Numbered from the stretch's first letter, positions 23,416 to 36,099 are shown. The stretch: 64,000 bases of DNA from Onchidella celtica (GCA_963931925.1 OZ007567.1:85925677-85989676), one strand, 5' to 3'. Translations and numbers: made by a program. Notes: generated from the sequence alone by a model not told the origin.

Positions 23416-26400
23416 TGTTGAAGGTCTGTGCCAGCATACGTGACCAAGCAGGCACAGAAAAAGGTTGTCGTAGTTGATCGCTGTATGAACTCTGACCTGA
23501 GCACTTTCAGCTATGATCTAAATGAAGTAAAGATCTATTCAATGTTTTTGCAGGCACCATTGTTGAGCGTATTCATGAAGCTGAAAGGTGTAACAATTTC
23601 GGCAAGCAAACGTGCAAAATCACAGACATGTTCTTGCATCCTCAGAGATTCTGCTTTATTTCCACAATCTGAAGTATTAGCACGATCGTTCCTTGTCTAG
23701 AAATGAAAAAGAAAAGTTTTCAAAATATGACAATCTGACTCAAATAATCCTAACATTAACGAAAAAACACACACAAAAAAAAACAACTTAGTTCCGGTTA
23801 GCTACTATTTTGTTTTAAAACTACATTACTGTTGGTTTTCATACTATGTGCTTAAGCAATATCTCACATCGTATTCCGCATATTTTCACAAAACAGAGAA
23901 ACAAAAACAGAGCTTTCTTAGAGATTGTAATACAGCCAATTTCGGGCGCAAAAGCCTGAAATTCGCCTGAGCACATCAGGACATTCTTCACACATATCAG
24001 ATACTTCAAGAATTCGGCAAGAATAGCGTGTGTTTTTTCCTTAAGCCGGGCCCAGTCACATTCTCTTCTGTTCTTGAATGCCATAATCTTCGATGCTTTG
24101 TGTAATTTTTCCCATGCCACAGAAATAGCTTACATTTCATGTATAGGATTTTAGATTCTATTCTCGTAAATCTGAGTGAATCTGGCAAAATCCATATTTA
24201 ATAATGACGTCCATGTACATCCTTTAGCTTTTCACCGCAAGCTTGCGACAGTGTGTCTGAATATTACATTGACAACATAATGCCCGATGCCGTCCTTTTA
24301 GCTAAAATTCTAAATACTCCTCGGAACAGAAGAAACTCTGAAAAAGCCTTGTTGGTGACGATGCCAAACACATTAAAATTATATTATCACAAACTCTTCA
24401 TGAAAACCTAACATTTTTCATTTGCTTTTTTATCACACATCTGAATTTTCAAAACAAAAAAAAAAACGCCCGTGCGTATTCAATAAAATTATTCCCATGA
24501 AAAACACATGCCTTCTTCCTGGCAAAATCTATAAACCTGATATCATTGCTTGTCACAAAATAAAATAAAAGGAAATGTATAAAAAGCCTCATGACGTTAT
24601 GGCTGGTAATCCTTAGGCCGTATCGCATGTCAAGTTTAGAAGAGAACATGTTTGAAGCAACAGAGCTGTATAATACCAATGCTCAAGAAAGTCAAGCCTC
24701 ATTGATCCACTCACAAGACGCGGCGGTCTGAAGGCTCATTTGGCATCAAGGCAGAGACGTGGAAATGATGTTCCAGCCTCGCTGTCGTCACTAGACAGAG
24801 GGTCACATCTTCTCGAATTTCCACGTTACTTGTACCTGGCGGCAGAGATCAGAGTGACAGTCAATTAGCAAATGAGCTCTACAGGTGAGGTGCTTGTTAT
24901 CAGTAAGAGCATTGTTTTGATGTACATAAATAACAATAACGTACGATAGCTTGTCAAGAATGTTATGTACGACCAGGACTGACGGGTGACAACATGATAA
25001 CTTTGTTGCTGCTTCTTGTGTAAGTAACAGAAATGACGATAGTCTCTCTGGCAATAGAGATAGTGGAATGTTTGTTAGAAAACTGATATATCTGTAGTTG
25101 AAACGCTTTGATGCCTTTCAATCTCATAACTTCCTAATTTTATAACCCTGTTGTCAGCGATACCATTTTGTTTGTTTGAGCGCACGTTTGTTTGTTTGTT
25201 TACTTGCTTGCTTGGTGGCAGCAAAAAACGACTGAAGCTTTTGTGACAGGTGAGATGGAACAGAGAAGAGAGAAAGAACAAGAATTAAAATAACATAAAA
25301 CAAAATCTCTAAGTGATGAAGATAACTGATGGCTGCAGAGCATTTTTTCCTCAGCTCTCACACAAAGAATAAACACAGCACAAATTTCAGGCAAGGTTAA
25401 ATTTTCATTATTTTTTTCCCTGCACAGGAAGAAAAGCTCTGTATAAATATTATTCCAATAGAGGCATTCACATTGCACAATGAAGGGAAAGAAGCGCGTA
25501 CAAAAGAGCACAGAACTTGATGAAGAGAGACGTGGTCTGGCTAGCCCTGACACAACTCACGAACTGCATTGTGACTGCGGCGTTTGCTCGCGACGTCCCT
25601 TGTTCACCGGCAAATTCCGCCGCATTAATAACGGATTATACACTTTTCATTGGGGGGAAATATCACTGAACCAGCGGCGACGAAGCCATGACTGGCAGCA
25701 GCAGGACTAGAACAGCAGCAGTAGCAGTAGCAGCCTTAGACCAGTAATCTATCGACGTAGGTTTACAAGGAGGACGCAATTCAGGGCAAAATTCGATACC
25801 CCAGTTGTTTTCCACTGCCGCGTCTGACGACAGCTTCTTCCTTCCTCCTCCCCACCCCACCCCTTTCCTGGTTAAAACATTATTATTTTGTTCCAGCTGT
25901 CCTTGTCATCCAGGGCGACACGCTGACATATTATGCACATCAGTGCACTCTTCAGTGAAATACTCTTTCAAGTTACACACCGTCCCCTTAGAATGACATG
26001 GTTCTGACTCCCTTCTTTCAACGTTTCAGACATTGATGATTTAAGTTGCATGTGCTCATGGCTCTTAGAGAAAAGAGTTAGGTTGTTTTTTGTTGTTGTT
26101 GTGTTTTTTTTGGTAATAAATTACACACCGAATCCACTTGATACTTTGAAACAATGAGAAGAAGGCCTGTAAAAGTTGTGTGTAAGTTCAGCCACAAAGT
26201 GGAGGTAGAACCTTGCCATTCTAAAGAGACGACATAACAATGTATAAAATCAACCATTATTCGCATTGTTACATGAAGAGTACGAGCAAAGTCTGTCCCA
26301 TTCCTACAGGTGATGAACTATTATCCAACCGACTGTTCAACAATAGACTAAGTAGCAAACAAACAAACGGACCAGACAGGATTAAATGTTGATGATCTGG

Positions 26401-26679
26401 CCCAGACAACGAACGAGCGAGTTAGAAAACCAATAGCTTCATTTTTGCTTTGTAATGTCAGTCACAGTGGAAAGCATACATTCAATCACTGACGAAAGGG
26501 TAACTCCGGTATCTTACTAAGAAAACGACAGCAACAATGATACTGTTTCCCCTGAATGAGAAACGTTTATTGTCCACACAGGCTTATCGATTTATAGGAA
26601 TACCTAGATAAATGTAACTGACCACATTGAAGGTAAATTCATGTCCCCTAAGAACGGTAATCATTAGCCATAATGCGTC
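23416..26679. other. No gene seen (upstream flank of RasGRF)
   Basis: Upstream of the minus-strand gene. Open frames such as 25200-25553 (minus) lack known domains. Short AGC/AGT repeats lie at 25697-25735. Confidence 0.4.
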
Positions 26680-27240
26680 TTTTTTAGACTGAGCGGGATC
26701 AACATCCATTTTTTGGCGAAAACTGTTGGATTTTTTTTGAAATTTTGCATGGGTTCATATTTCACACTAAACCTTATGGAACTGATTTCTGTTTGGCAGG
26801 CTATACCCTGGTTTTGACTTTTGCATCCTTACGTTTGTTAAAATTAATTGGTAGATCGAATTGTTACAGGAGAAACAATACCTGTGTGTTCACCTTGAAC
26901 GGGCGGGGAAACCATTAATATTTTGTGTATACTCGGCGACCAATCCTCCACACATTAAAGAACACGATGCTGAACACTTGTTATTGTTTTTCACTGTTTG
27001 GTACTGGGGGAATGTTTGTTGTTGTTGTTTTAAATAACTTGCTTGGACTAATATTTTTTATTTTTTTTTATAAACTTGAAAACAGTAAACTCAAAATTAA
27101 GATACAGTCTAATATTACTAATAAACAAAAGTTATCATTTCCGCGAGGTTTAGTGTGAAATATGAGCCTACGCAAACTTTGAAAGAAAACCACTGAACAG
27201 ATTTCGAGAAATTCGATGTTGATTTCGCTCTTTCTAAAAA
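26680..27240. mobile_element. Family Z inverted-repeat DNA element (about 560 bp)
   Basis: The left arm 26680-26774 (GAGCGGGATCAACATCC ... TTCATATTTCACACTAAACC) is mirrored by 27146-27240 (GGTTTAGTGTGAAATATGAG ... CGATGTTGATTTCGCTC). The arms are about 95 bp. The interior, including GTTCACCTTGAACGGGC near 26890, is shared with 5310 and 62850. No transposase frame. Confidence 0.65.
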
Positions 27241-28758
27241 AAATTTTAAAAATTCATTATAGGAATTGCGTGCAAACACATTCTCGTTGACGCAAATTTC
27301 CCATCAGTGATGTCGCTGCGCAGTACTACCGGTAGCATGAAAGTGATTTGGTAAGGCACAAATTTGTTCTCTGACGCCCATAAAATGCCCGGGGCGAGTT
27401 TATTCTGTACATCCTGTGCGCATGTGCTTTCGTCCTTTCACTTGCATTTTCTCTCTCTCTTATTAATCCACCTCAGACATTTCGTCGTTCCCATAGTTTT
27501 TTTTTCTCAAATAATGAGTTTTGGCGCTGGTGATGAAAGAGAAGAGAAAGTAATCGCATGTTTGTTCAATGGACAATGGAGGAAAACACAAAAGAACAGA
27601 CAGGCTGGAATGCATAACGATAAAGAGAAAGTCAAATAAAGCGACTGACAAAACCATGTGCAGTTTGGAACAGACAACAACAACAACAAAAAAAGTTATT
27701 GTTAGAGGTGCATGGTATTTTACATTATAAGTCATTGCAGAATATTGAATACAACTAATTTTCTCTATTTGGATTTGTAATTAGACCACAGCCCCCAAAC
27801 AATATTTTTTTTTTAAATTTAAAAATCCGTTGACAAACATTAAGCCAAAGAGTAAAACTAAAAGACAAACACAGATAAAATGCTGCATGTAATTAGAACA
27901 GGAAATATCTAATGAAATGATATCTCTTGTGTCAAATAGAAAAAACACTGTTAATTTCATACAAAATAATGATATTAATAATAAATAATGATATTAATAA
28001 TACGTCAAGTTAATGATATCTGTGACAAATTTTGTTTCTGCTGGTAGTCTGTTAGATGTATACGTTACCACTGCTGCCAGCATGAACATATACAAATGCA
28101 GGGATCATTATACAATTATTTTTTTATCTGTCACCTCCAGGGTACACTACATATAATTATGATAATCAGCGTAATGGGTCCCGGCCCAAAAGGAGATGAG
28201 GGAATTTGAAATCGAACAAGTGGCGCCTCCTTGTCAGTGCTGGGTCTAGAAGTGACGCCTGTAGTGACGTGCACGAGGAGAGACGAGAGTAAACATTGGA
28301 TAAGTGCAGAGTGCCAGAATCCGATATATATTGACCTGAAGCGGAGTATGCAAGTCTACTACCCACCCTGCCCCTCTCCATCACCTCTTGTGTATTCGTA
28401 CAATGTGTTCATTTTATTATCTCTCCCCTATTCTCTCCCCAATTCTAGCAGTGTGCTATGATATTACGTATTTGTTGCTTTTTGCTAAAGAAAAACATGG
28501 CATGTGAACATCATTCTGAGTGCACAGTTGCAGGTGTTGACTTAAGCCTAAACAGGCCATAAACCACTTTGTGTGGGCTTTGTGTAGAGTTCATCACACA
28601 TCATTGGCTGTCTACGGGCTGGAGAACAAAGCAATGAATGTGGGCCATCAGGGGGCCAGCCATAGAATACTCACGTGGGGGGGGGGGGGGGGGCAGCATA
28701 TGAAACCCGTACATCCCATTGGGAGGGGAAGGTCTGGGGGAGCGTATTACGCTGTTTG
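27241..28758. other. No gene seen
   Basis: AT-rich. It includes ATATTAATAATA repeats at 27970-28005 and a G17 run at 28677-28693. Confidence 0.4.
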
Positions 28759-28860
28759 TTAAGGGACCGTAGACTAATTACAAAGCCGAATAGAGGAAAT
28801 GCTGAGTTGTGATCACTGGCCAACTATAGCTCGTCATGTAAAATACTACGCTCCCCTAAC
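28759..28860 (+). mobile_element. Family Y MITE, copy 3
   Basis: Opens TTAAGGGACCGTAGACTAATT, has the AATTACAAAGCCGAATAGAG body, and closes AATACTACGCTCCCCTAAC. It is full length compared with the 17645 copy. Confidence 0.7.
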
Positions 28861-29828
28861 AACAATCTTTCACGAATGGTAATGTATGAAAAACAAGTAA
28901 AGCTGGCGGGGGGGGGGGGGTGGGAGAGGAGGGAAAAGAATGCATCAAAAAATGCCATGTATTGGGAGAAGTAAATCAGACATAATTATGGTTCTGGTGA
29001 AACTGTCAAATGCAAAATACTACTTAAAGTTTGAGAATATCAGTCTTATTACAGGCACTCACCATTCTGACAGCTGTAGGCAGGTACAACTACATTGATG
29101 GAGAGGGTGGGGATGAAGCCAAGCATACGAAAAGTGTTCGTGGGGGGGGGGGGTATATAAAAATCGCTAAAATCGAGTCTGTGCACTTTTTGGGTGGCCG
29201 AATATCTCTACGACTTCAAACTACATGTATTTGTATTTTTTCTATTTGTATACTTCTTTAACCCCATTTGGGAAATTTGCCCAGTAAACTATGAGAGATT
29301 TCCCATGAAAGATATGACAGACTGACATTTTTACCGTGTCCCAGTGCCTTGTCACATACACACAGACATACATTTGAGACTGCCCTAGGCCCTTTCATTT
29401 CTAGCGCTTGTGAAATTAAAAGAAAATTAATTCCCAATTTTGATATAAAAAACTGAATCATCATTATTACCAAGGAGTGGTACATAAATAGCCACACATA
29501 GACATCTAACGCCCTTAAATTCAGAATCTTGAGAGAGATAGAATGTGTATCCTGTACTTGTTGAGAAATGTTGATGAATCTACTCTCAACTCAAAAGCTC
29601 GTGTGCTGACATCCGATAGGTGAGGCAGGGGACAAAATTCGTGTTTTCCAACTAGATCGAGTGAAACAGCAAGAGAAAAGATGACGGAACTAGATCTAGT
29701 GACAGATTGTGACTCTGACCACGTCTAGGTGTTGTCCGGATAAATTATGTATTCTTTCTCATCCGTCTTCCTCCCATTGGTTCTTCCTCACTGGCTGTCT
29801 TCATACTCTTCTCTTTTTATCCTTTCCC
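28861..29828. other. No gene seen
   Basis: G13 at 28908-28920 and G12 at 29142-29153 are the only notable features. Confidence 0.4.
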
Positions 29829-30029
29829 CCTCCCTCTCTCTCTCTGTCTCTGTCGGTCTGTGTGTCTGTCTCTCTCTCTCTCTCTGTCTCTCTCACCATT
29901 CCATTTTCTTCCTCTTAGCATCTCTGGCATCAGTCTTTCTCCTCATCCTCTCTTCCCCTCCCTCTGTCTTCTGTCATCCCTTTCCGTAATCTCTTCCTTT
30001 GTCTTTTTTGTTTACCACGTCCACTCTTT

Positions 30030-30068
<39 letters not shown>

Positions 30069-30072
30069 TCAA
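29829..30072. repeat. CT-rich microsatellite region
   Basis: Two CT blocks (about 29829-29895 and 30030-30070) joined by pyrimidine-rich sequence. The Ser/Leu-rich frames are by-products. Confidence 0.85.
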
Positions 30073-30544
30073 CAGCTTCCCATTGTTTCCTTATTAAGTT
30101 ATTTTTAACCTTTCTCCGCTTTATCCTTTCTATCATCTCCCCATCCTTCTGCCGCCGTTATTCTCTTCCTATCTCTCATGGGATGATCTGATAAAATAAA
30201 CATCTGTAAGACAAGGACAGTTTAAAATTAGTATTATTATTATTTTTTTTTTTTACAGTGCAAATCATGTTTTGGAGGGTGTGCTGAAATTAGATAATTA
30301 TTTTGCGCGCAACCCTCGGGCACTGCTACTAAAATGCATGGAACAATGGAACATGTTCTTCATGCCAAAAACACAGGGTTTAAAATTGACCGTATGGCAC
30401 GGCTGTTTCTTCCGGGTTGTCATTTTGTCAGTTTCATCAATTGGTTTCTTTAAGTTACGTTACGCAAAATTATGATTCTGCTCGCACGGATCCCCAGCAC
30501 CCGGAGTCCTGTGGCAGAGAGTTTGTTTTTTTTCTTTGGTACGG

Positions 30545-30714
30545 CATGCGCACTCTCAAAAAATCAGCTGTAATCCAAAAAGAAGAATTGAAACTCTTAG
30601 GAGACATGGCCTCGGAACTTCCAATGAAAGATTAAATAAAATTTAGAATTTCTCAGGACCACTGGTTCTCTGACGTCAAGCGAAACAAATCAATGCTGCA
30701 ACTCTGGCGCGGAT
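30545..30714 (+). repeat. Dispersed repeat family W, copy 1
   Basis: CATGCGCACTC, AATCCAAAAAGAAGAATTG, ATTAAATAAAATT and a final TCTGACGTCA...CAAATCA...GGCGCGG are shared in the same order with 37005-37184. The repeat is about 170 bp with no coding or inverted ends seen. Confidence 0.65.
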
Positions 30715-30751
30715 ATAGAACGAGATCTCGTTTTTCCACATAAAGAGAATT

Positions 30752-30942
30752 AAGCTGTCTTTTCGTGTGTACGGAAACGAAAACCACAACAGAAACGACT
30801 AAAATCCATCAAGTAGTGAAAACAAAGAGTGTTTCCGTGTGTCCGAAATTCCGAAAATGGCGACTCCGTGCTCATGAAAACTTTTTTTTATCTCACTGCT
30901 TGAAGGGTTTTTGACGTTTCAGGACACACGAAAACACAGCTT
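30752..30942. mobile_element. Foldback MITE family F, copy 1, at TTAA
   Basis: TTAAGCTGTCTTTTCGTGTG opens and CACACGAAAACACAGCTTAA closes. Inner parts CCATCAAGTAGTGAAAACAAAG and TCTCACTGCTTGAAGGG are also mirror-like, so almost the whole 190 bp folds back. Further copies lie at 48999, 49866 and 50055. TTAA at both edges is the piggyBac-type target, but that assignment is inference. Confidence 0.7.
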
Positions 30943-31554
30943 AAAGTCAAAAGGCGCCATAATTATATGTTTAATTATATTTATACCATGCAAGACTGAC
31001 CTACACCGAAAACAAAAGGATTGTTTTAATCCAGTTTCTGGACAGACATCTGAATTACTGACAACCCCAAACTGAAGACGCAGCCAATGAAGGGGAAAGA
31101 AAAAGACTCTCAGAATTCAATAATGCCCATTTGGCTAGGCATGAAACATTACGACTTTGCACTGTACTGACGCAAATTATGCACACGCAAGAAATAAGAG
31201 ATCACACAGTCCCTACCGCGTGCTACCGATGTCTACTGTCTGGCGGAACAACGCTAAGTAAGGAGATGGTATCTATCACTGGCCTTGAATGATAATGTAG
31301 ACTGGCACGCGATTTCTCTGAATTTATTTAATATATCTACCCATTTTTGTTTTAAGACAGAAGCCACATTCCCATAATAAGCGGAGCTGTATGGAAACAG
31401 TTTATGGTAGACTCCCTACAGATGTGACCCCAGACGGCAGATTTATCTTGTTTCATTTCTAGCTTTTCTCAAGTGATATTATTAGTGCATCTGCGGCAGT
31501 ACGCTCGCCACTCCTTTTTCCACATAATTGTAATAACTGATCTCTAATACAGGG

Positions 31555-31716
31555 ACAGAATTTGTTCATGACTGGTCCTTCATAGTGATGAATATAGCAA
31601 CATAATTTTGTTCATGGCTAGCCCTCCATTGTGAATCTTGAATACAGTAACAACTTCCTAATGGCTAATCTTCCATGGTGGATCTTGAATACAGTAACAG
31701 ATTTTTTTCATGGCTA
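31555..31716 (+). repeat. Tandem repeat of about 47-51 bp, three units
   Basis: TTGTTCATGGCTAGCCCTCC, a TGGTGGATC or TGTGAATC stretch, then CTTGAATACAGTAACA recur. The anchor TGAATA.AG.AACA starts at 31588, 31639 and 31686. Confidence 0.75.
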
Positions 31717-32474
31717 CATCTCTATCTAATCACCAGGCAATTACTATTGTGGAATTTCGAGGAGATAAACTTTTCAACAAAGCTACAGAGACATCCACGG
31801 ATATTTAGAAGATCCTGTTGTATTCCAAATTTCATTTTGATAAAGTAATGAAATGTCATGTGAGTAATTCAGGTAATGACGAAATATCAACACAACAAAA
31901 TATCTACGGTGATTGCAATATTCTGCTTAAATGAACATTTTATGAACAAACAAATTTTAATGAACAAACAAACAAATAAATGGATGAATAAATAAATAAA
32001 TAAGAGTGACAACAGTGGCGACTGCTCTTTTAGGTTCAATTCAAGGAAATGGTACATGCATTTAGATAGACAATGCGGAGAAAAGTAAAGATTTCACTCC
32101 AGGAAATCGGATATTTATGACCACTGAATTGAGTACCATAAATAACTTACCTTACAACCTGGTTCAAATGAAATGGAAAACAATTATGTTTTACAGTTCC
32201 TGGTCATGTAGCATGACAACTCTTATGCCGAACACAATCACACAGATTCTATTTATGCTTGAACCATTCACTTTCATTAAACTTTATCTTTTATAATTCA
32301 TGGCGATTTGAGCCTGAGAGACCACAAGCAATGTATTACAGTGTTTTTGCTGCACAATGCGTTTGTCAATCACGTGACGCGGCATAACACACTAGTATAA
32401 GTCATGGAAATCCCCAAAGTCAAGGCCAACCCTCTCCTTCGTATCCTCCTACCCCCTCCCCCTCTCCGCCTTCT
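31717..32474. other. No gene seen
   Basis: AT-rich with an AATA/AACA-rich patch at 31945-32005. Confidence 0.4.
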
Positions 32475-32482
32475 CCCGAAAC

Positions 32483-32958
32483 TAGGGCTGGGCGGTACCG
32501 AAACTCTCTTGGTGTCCCGACTCCAGGCTCCGACACCAAAACTTCTCACTGAAATCGACACCGACTCCAGCGATATCACGGCCCTTTGATGAAAGTGTCG
32601 ACTCTGACCCCGACACCAACCAGAGGAATGACATCACGACTCCAACAATCGGTGTCGACTCCCAGACCCCGACACTTTGCAAGGTGAACGGTTAAACGTT
32701 AATTGGCTGTCTCCTGTCAAGTGCAGGGCACGGATACGGTACTACAGTGTCAGGGGAACGCAGAAATAATTATTCTCTAAATATTTAAAATCTTTACCAT
32801 GTAATGTTTACACATAATAATATATTATGTATAAAATAGGAAGCCGTATAAGGGAAAATATAGAAAGCCGCCGCAGTGTCGGCACAGGTGTCGAAGACCC
32901 AGGGTGAAGGTTAGTGCCTTAGGAGTCGACACTGGAGTCGGAACCGTGCCCAGCACCA
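32483..32958. mobile_element. Non-autonomous hAT-like transposon (476 bp) with 8-bp target duplication
   Basis: The left end TAGGGCTGGGCGGTACCGA and right end CGGAACCGTGCCCAGCACCA are inverted repeats, extended inside by GACTCCAG / CTGGAGTCG. The flanks CCCGAAAC (32475-32482) and CCCAAAAC (32959-32966) match at 7 of 8 bases, the hAT signature. The interior holds many GACACCGACTCC-type subrepeats, which may be subterminal transposase sites. No transposase frame is present. Confidence 0.75.
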
Positions 32959-33325
32959 CCCAAAACGACCAGGAAAACGCGGCACAGAGCTCTCGTACAT
33001 GGTCCATTCATCTACGTCGAGCCAAATTAATGAGCGCTGTCACAATGAGAAATGCACTGTGCAAAGCATCAGAACCAGTGAAATATTATTTTTCCTACTA
33101 GCCTCATTTTCTGCCCTGCCACGCGGCGGCTTAGAAAGCCTCAGTGTTATTGTTTCCATTTGTGTGCACTGCTATACTGTAGGGGTGAAACTGAGACTGT
33201 AGACTCTGATAAAAGCCTGTGTGTTGGCTTTCTACTTTTCCTGCTATGGTTCGTTACTGTAGCAACGTATGAGTAGCCAACTTTACAGTTACGTTTTCGC
33301 TACATTTTTTAAAATAAATTCTAAA

Positions 33326-34366
33326 ACCGACATTGACGTTCAGATTGTATACAAAATGAGATACATGTATATGTAAAGTCATTCCTTGTAAAATTTAAAT
33401 GCAATCTTGAACATAATTTTATTTAGAAAATATTGGGATTTTTCCCCCTCTTAACTCAACTCAGTGACTGAAGTTACAACAATCTGCTACGGGTCACACT
33501 GAAGTTTTGTGCACACAAAGCAAACGCACATTGGTGAAGATAATATTACTGATACTAGGATTGTGGACTCATTTTGGAACAAATATACCGATTATTACAC
33601 ATCCATCTCAGATACCCTCTCACACGACACAGAGCTCAGCGGGCGCATTGGCAGGGCAGCTACCACCATGACCCGACTAGCAAAGAAAGCATGGAACAAC
33701 AGAAAGCTGACAGAACACACAAAGATGCAAATCTACAAAGCCTGCGTCGTGAGCACCCTCCTGTACGGCAGTGAGTCCTGGACCTTGCGTGCCCGACAAG
33801 AGCGGAAGCTTCATGCTTTCCACATGCGTTGCCTCCGACACATTCTGAACATCACCTGGCAGGACAAGGTCCCAAACAGCACTGTCCTGGAAAGAGCTGG
33901 ATGCGCCAGCATGTACACGCTGCTGAAACAGAGACGCATGCGCTGGCTCGGCCATGTCGTGCGCATGGACGACGGACGGATCCCTAAAGACCTCATCTAC
34001 GGAGAACTCGCGCAGGGAAAACGTCCCACAGGTAGACCACAGCTGCGATTCAAAGACGTATGCAAGAGGGACATACAAGCTTTGAACATCGACCAGAACA
34101 ACTGGGAAGCAACAGCCCTCGAACGGTCAGCCTGGATACAGACTTTGCAGAAAGGTCTCTCCAACTTTGAAGAGACACTTGCTCAGCAGCAAGAGGCAAA
34201 GAGGAAAAAAACCCGCATCCCAGACAGTAAGATCAGCCTCAGACTTCATCTGTGCCCGCTGCCACAGAGACTGCCATTCCCGCATCGGACTGGCCAGCCA
34301 CACCAAACGCTGTACCAGAAAAAACACAGAGCTTAACCCCATAGTCTTCCGAGACTGATGGATGCC
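33326..34366 (+). other. Flank and body containing the 33.6-34.4 kb LINE 3' end
   Basis: Positions 33326-33598 show no recognisable element. The LINE-like coding similarity begins near 33599, and the shared LINE 3' terminus (ATAGTCTTCCGAGACTGA, then TGGATGCC) ends at 34366. Confidence 0.4.
33599..34358 (+). pseudogene. 5'-truncated LINE ORF2 3' end (post-reverse-transcriptase region, zinc finger), frameshifted
   Basis: Seen: a frame open to 34336 contains SDTLSHDTELSGRIGRAA, KACVVSTLLYGSESWTLRA, MRWLGHVVRMDDGRIPKDL and GKRPTGRPQLRFKDVCKRD. The final zinc finger, with spacing C-X2-C-X12-H-X3-C and a SRIGLASH core, lies in the +1 frame and ends IVFRD-stop at 34358. The frame change falls near an A7 run at 34205-34211. 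Family knowledge: this order is typical of the C-terminal end of non-LTR retrotransposon ORF2, after the RT catalytic core. The YGSE(S/T)WTL and LGHVVRM..GRIP motifs are common in such proteins. The endonuclease and RT catalytic motifs are absent, so it is a dead 5'-truncated copy. The clade was not determined. An open ATG at 33509 lies in unrelated flank. High GC and codon use contrast with the AT-rich surroundings, suggesting a fairly recent insertion. Confidence 0.85.
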
Positions 34367-34904
34367 TACTACTATATTTTATTGGTGGATGTAAAGTAAA
34401 CGATGACTTTAAGATTGAATTTTTTGTGTCAAATTCATTTCACGGGGAAGAAATATTATTTGTAAGTAAATTCTAGTAAAATCTGAAGCAGTCGATCATA
34501 AAAATAACAATTGATTGAGAAAATAAAATCATCAAAATGTTGTGGGTGAGAATTAATACAGGTATAACCAGGACCAATCTAATCTCAGATGTTTACGTAT
34601 CGTGATGTGAAGAAGACTTGAATCTAAAAGTCGTATTGTGTCCGGTAAGGACTGCAGAACATTGACTTTGGGTAAGGAAAGAAATACTGAAGTTTTATAA
34701 TTATGTCTTTCGCAGTTTCACCATGCACGTGACAGGGCATATTTACATGGCTTTTGCTGAGTAACTAAAGTGCTCCATAGTTTAAACTTCGACAATTTTT
34801 TATGTGCTTGATTTTTTTGGTTTTTTTTTTGTTTAACTTTTAATTCTACTGTAGAAATATTTATTGTAAAGACGGTTATTACACCTGAGACGTCATTTGT
34901 CTTT
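34367..34904. other. No gene seen
   Basis: AT-rich sequence downstream of the LINE tail. No clear target duplication was found for the LINE copy. Confidence 0.4.
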
Positions 34905-35001
34905 CCTCTTCTTCTGCGTTTTATTGTATCGATTCTGTATTATTTCTTGCCCGAGACTTTGCTACATACAACTTTTTCTTTTTGCCACATTTTGACATTT
35001 C
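34905..35001. mobile_element. Family V element, single right arm
   Basis: TTTTATTGTATCGATTCTGTA, TTTCTTGCCCGAGACTTTGC and AACTTTTTCTTTTTGCCACA follow the order of the right arm at 63172-63254. The left arm is not seen here. Confidence 0.55.
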
Positions 35002-35429
35002 TTCAAGCCTTGCTGACACTCCCCTTAGATTTTCGGTTTGTTTGTTGTTAATGTTGTTTTTTTGATAATATTTTGTCATGTTCAAAAACTTGTCAAGGAT
35101 GAGTATCTGCCGTTTTTCAGGTCGACACAAACAAAATAAAAAGTACATGCATTATGTTGTTGCCATTGATGGTAGTGGTCAGCTGATCACTGTTGTCGTT
35201 GTGGTGCTGCCCGTGAGTTTGATAGTCTCATTGTGCGTGCGTGTGTGTGTGTGTTTGTAGGTGCGTGTTTGTTTTGGCAGGGGACAGAGTGATAGAATAT
35301 TCTGGTTTGTCTGAAAAAAAGGGAAGGTAGCCACCAGGGATTTCAAAACGCTTGGCAAGATAATTAAATTTGTCATCCAGTATCCAAGAATTGGGTGGTC
35401 TGTTTTCAGTAGCCCTTACTTGATAGAGC

Positions 35430-35675
35430 GAGATATATATGTGGGAAGGGAGGGCAGGAGAGAGGGGAGAGAGGGGAGAGAGGGAGGGGGAAAAGAGTGC
35501 CAGGGAGGGAGACACAACGACACAAAGAGACAAATAGATAAACACACGAGACAAGGAGGGAGCGAGAGGGAGAGAGTGAGAGTCACACAAGTAGAGAGAG
35601 GGAGGGTTTTGGAGAGAGAGACAAAGAGAGAGAGAGGGGGGGGGGGCGGGGAGAGAAACAGAGAGAGCAAAGTTC
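35430..35675. repeat. GA/GGGA-rich microsatellite
   Basis: Imperfect GAGG, GAGA and GACA repeats. A G13 stretch lies near 35636-35646. Confidence 0.85.
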
Positions 35676-36099
35676 TCGAATGCATTATTGATAAGCTTGG
35701 AAATAATGCCCCAGAAGGAATATAAAGTGTAAATTTTCTCTGAAACCGTGGTTGTTTGTTAACTTAATGGAGGCTGTTTTATTCATACTTTCGGGGAAAG
35801 GGGAAAGCCGCTTTATTGAATGTCTTCTGTTCTTCTTCAGTGTTATTGTTACTGTCGTTTTTGTTTAGTTACTGTCGTTTAGGCTGTACCAAACAGATCT
35901 AATCCGAAGGTCTTGGTGTTTGTTTCAATATCTTGTTTAATCCCTTTACGAGACCTAGAATGAAATACACAGCCGTGTAAATGCCCAAAATTGCAACTTT
36001 AAGAAACCTAGAAAACACTTCTTTCTCATGACTTCTCTGTAAACCCGTTGCTACAAAACCAAGTTTGATATTAATTTTATCTACCTGTCTAAATCAGGC

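Noticed and set aside
25200..25553. 117-residue minus-strand frame upstream of RasGRF, considered as a 5' exon or separate gene
   Set aside because: Low-complexity Ser/Cys/Phe composition and no recognisable motif.
33509..33598. ATG at 33509 as the true start of the LINE frame
   Set aside because: The first 30 residues do not resemble LINE proteins; the frame is open through flanking DNA by chance, and the element is 5'-truncated.
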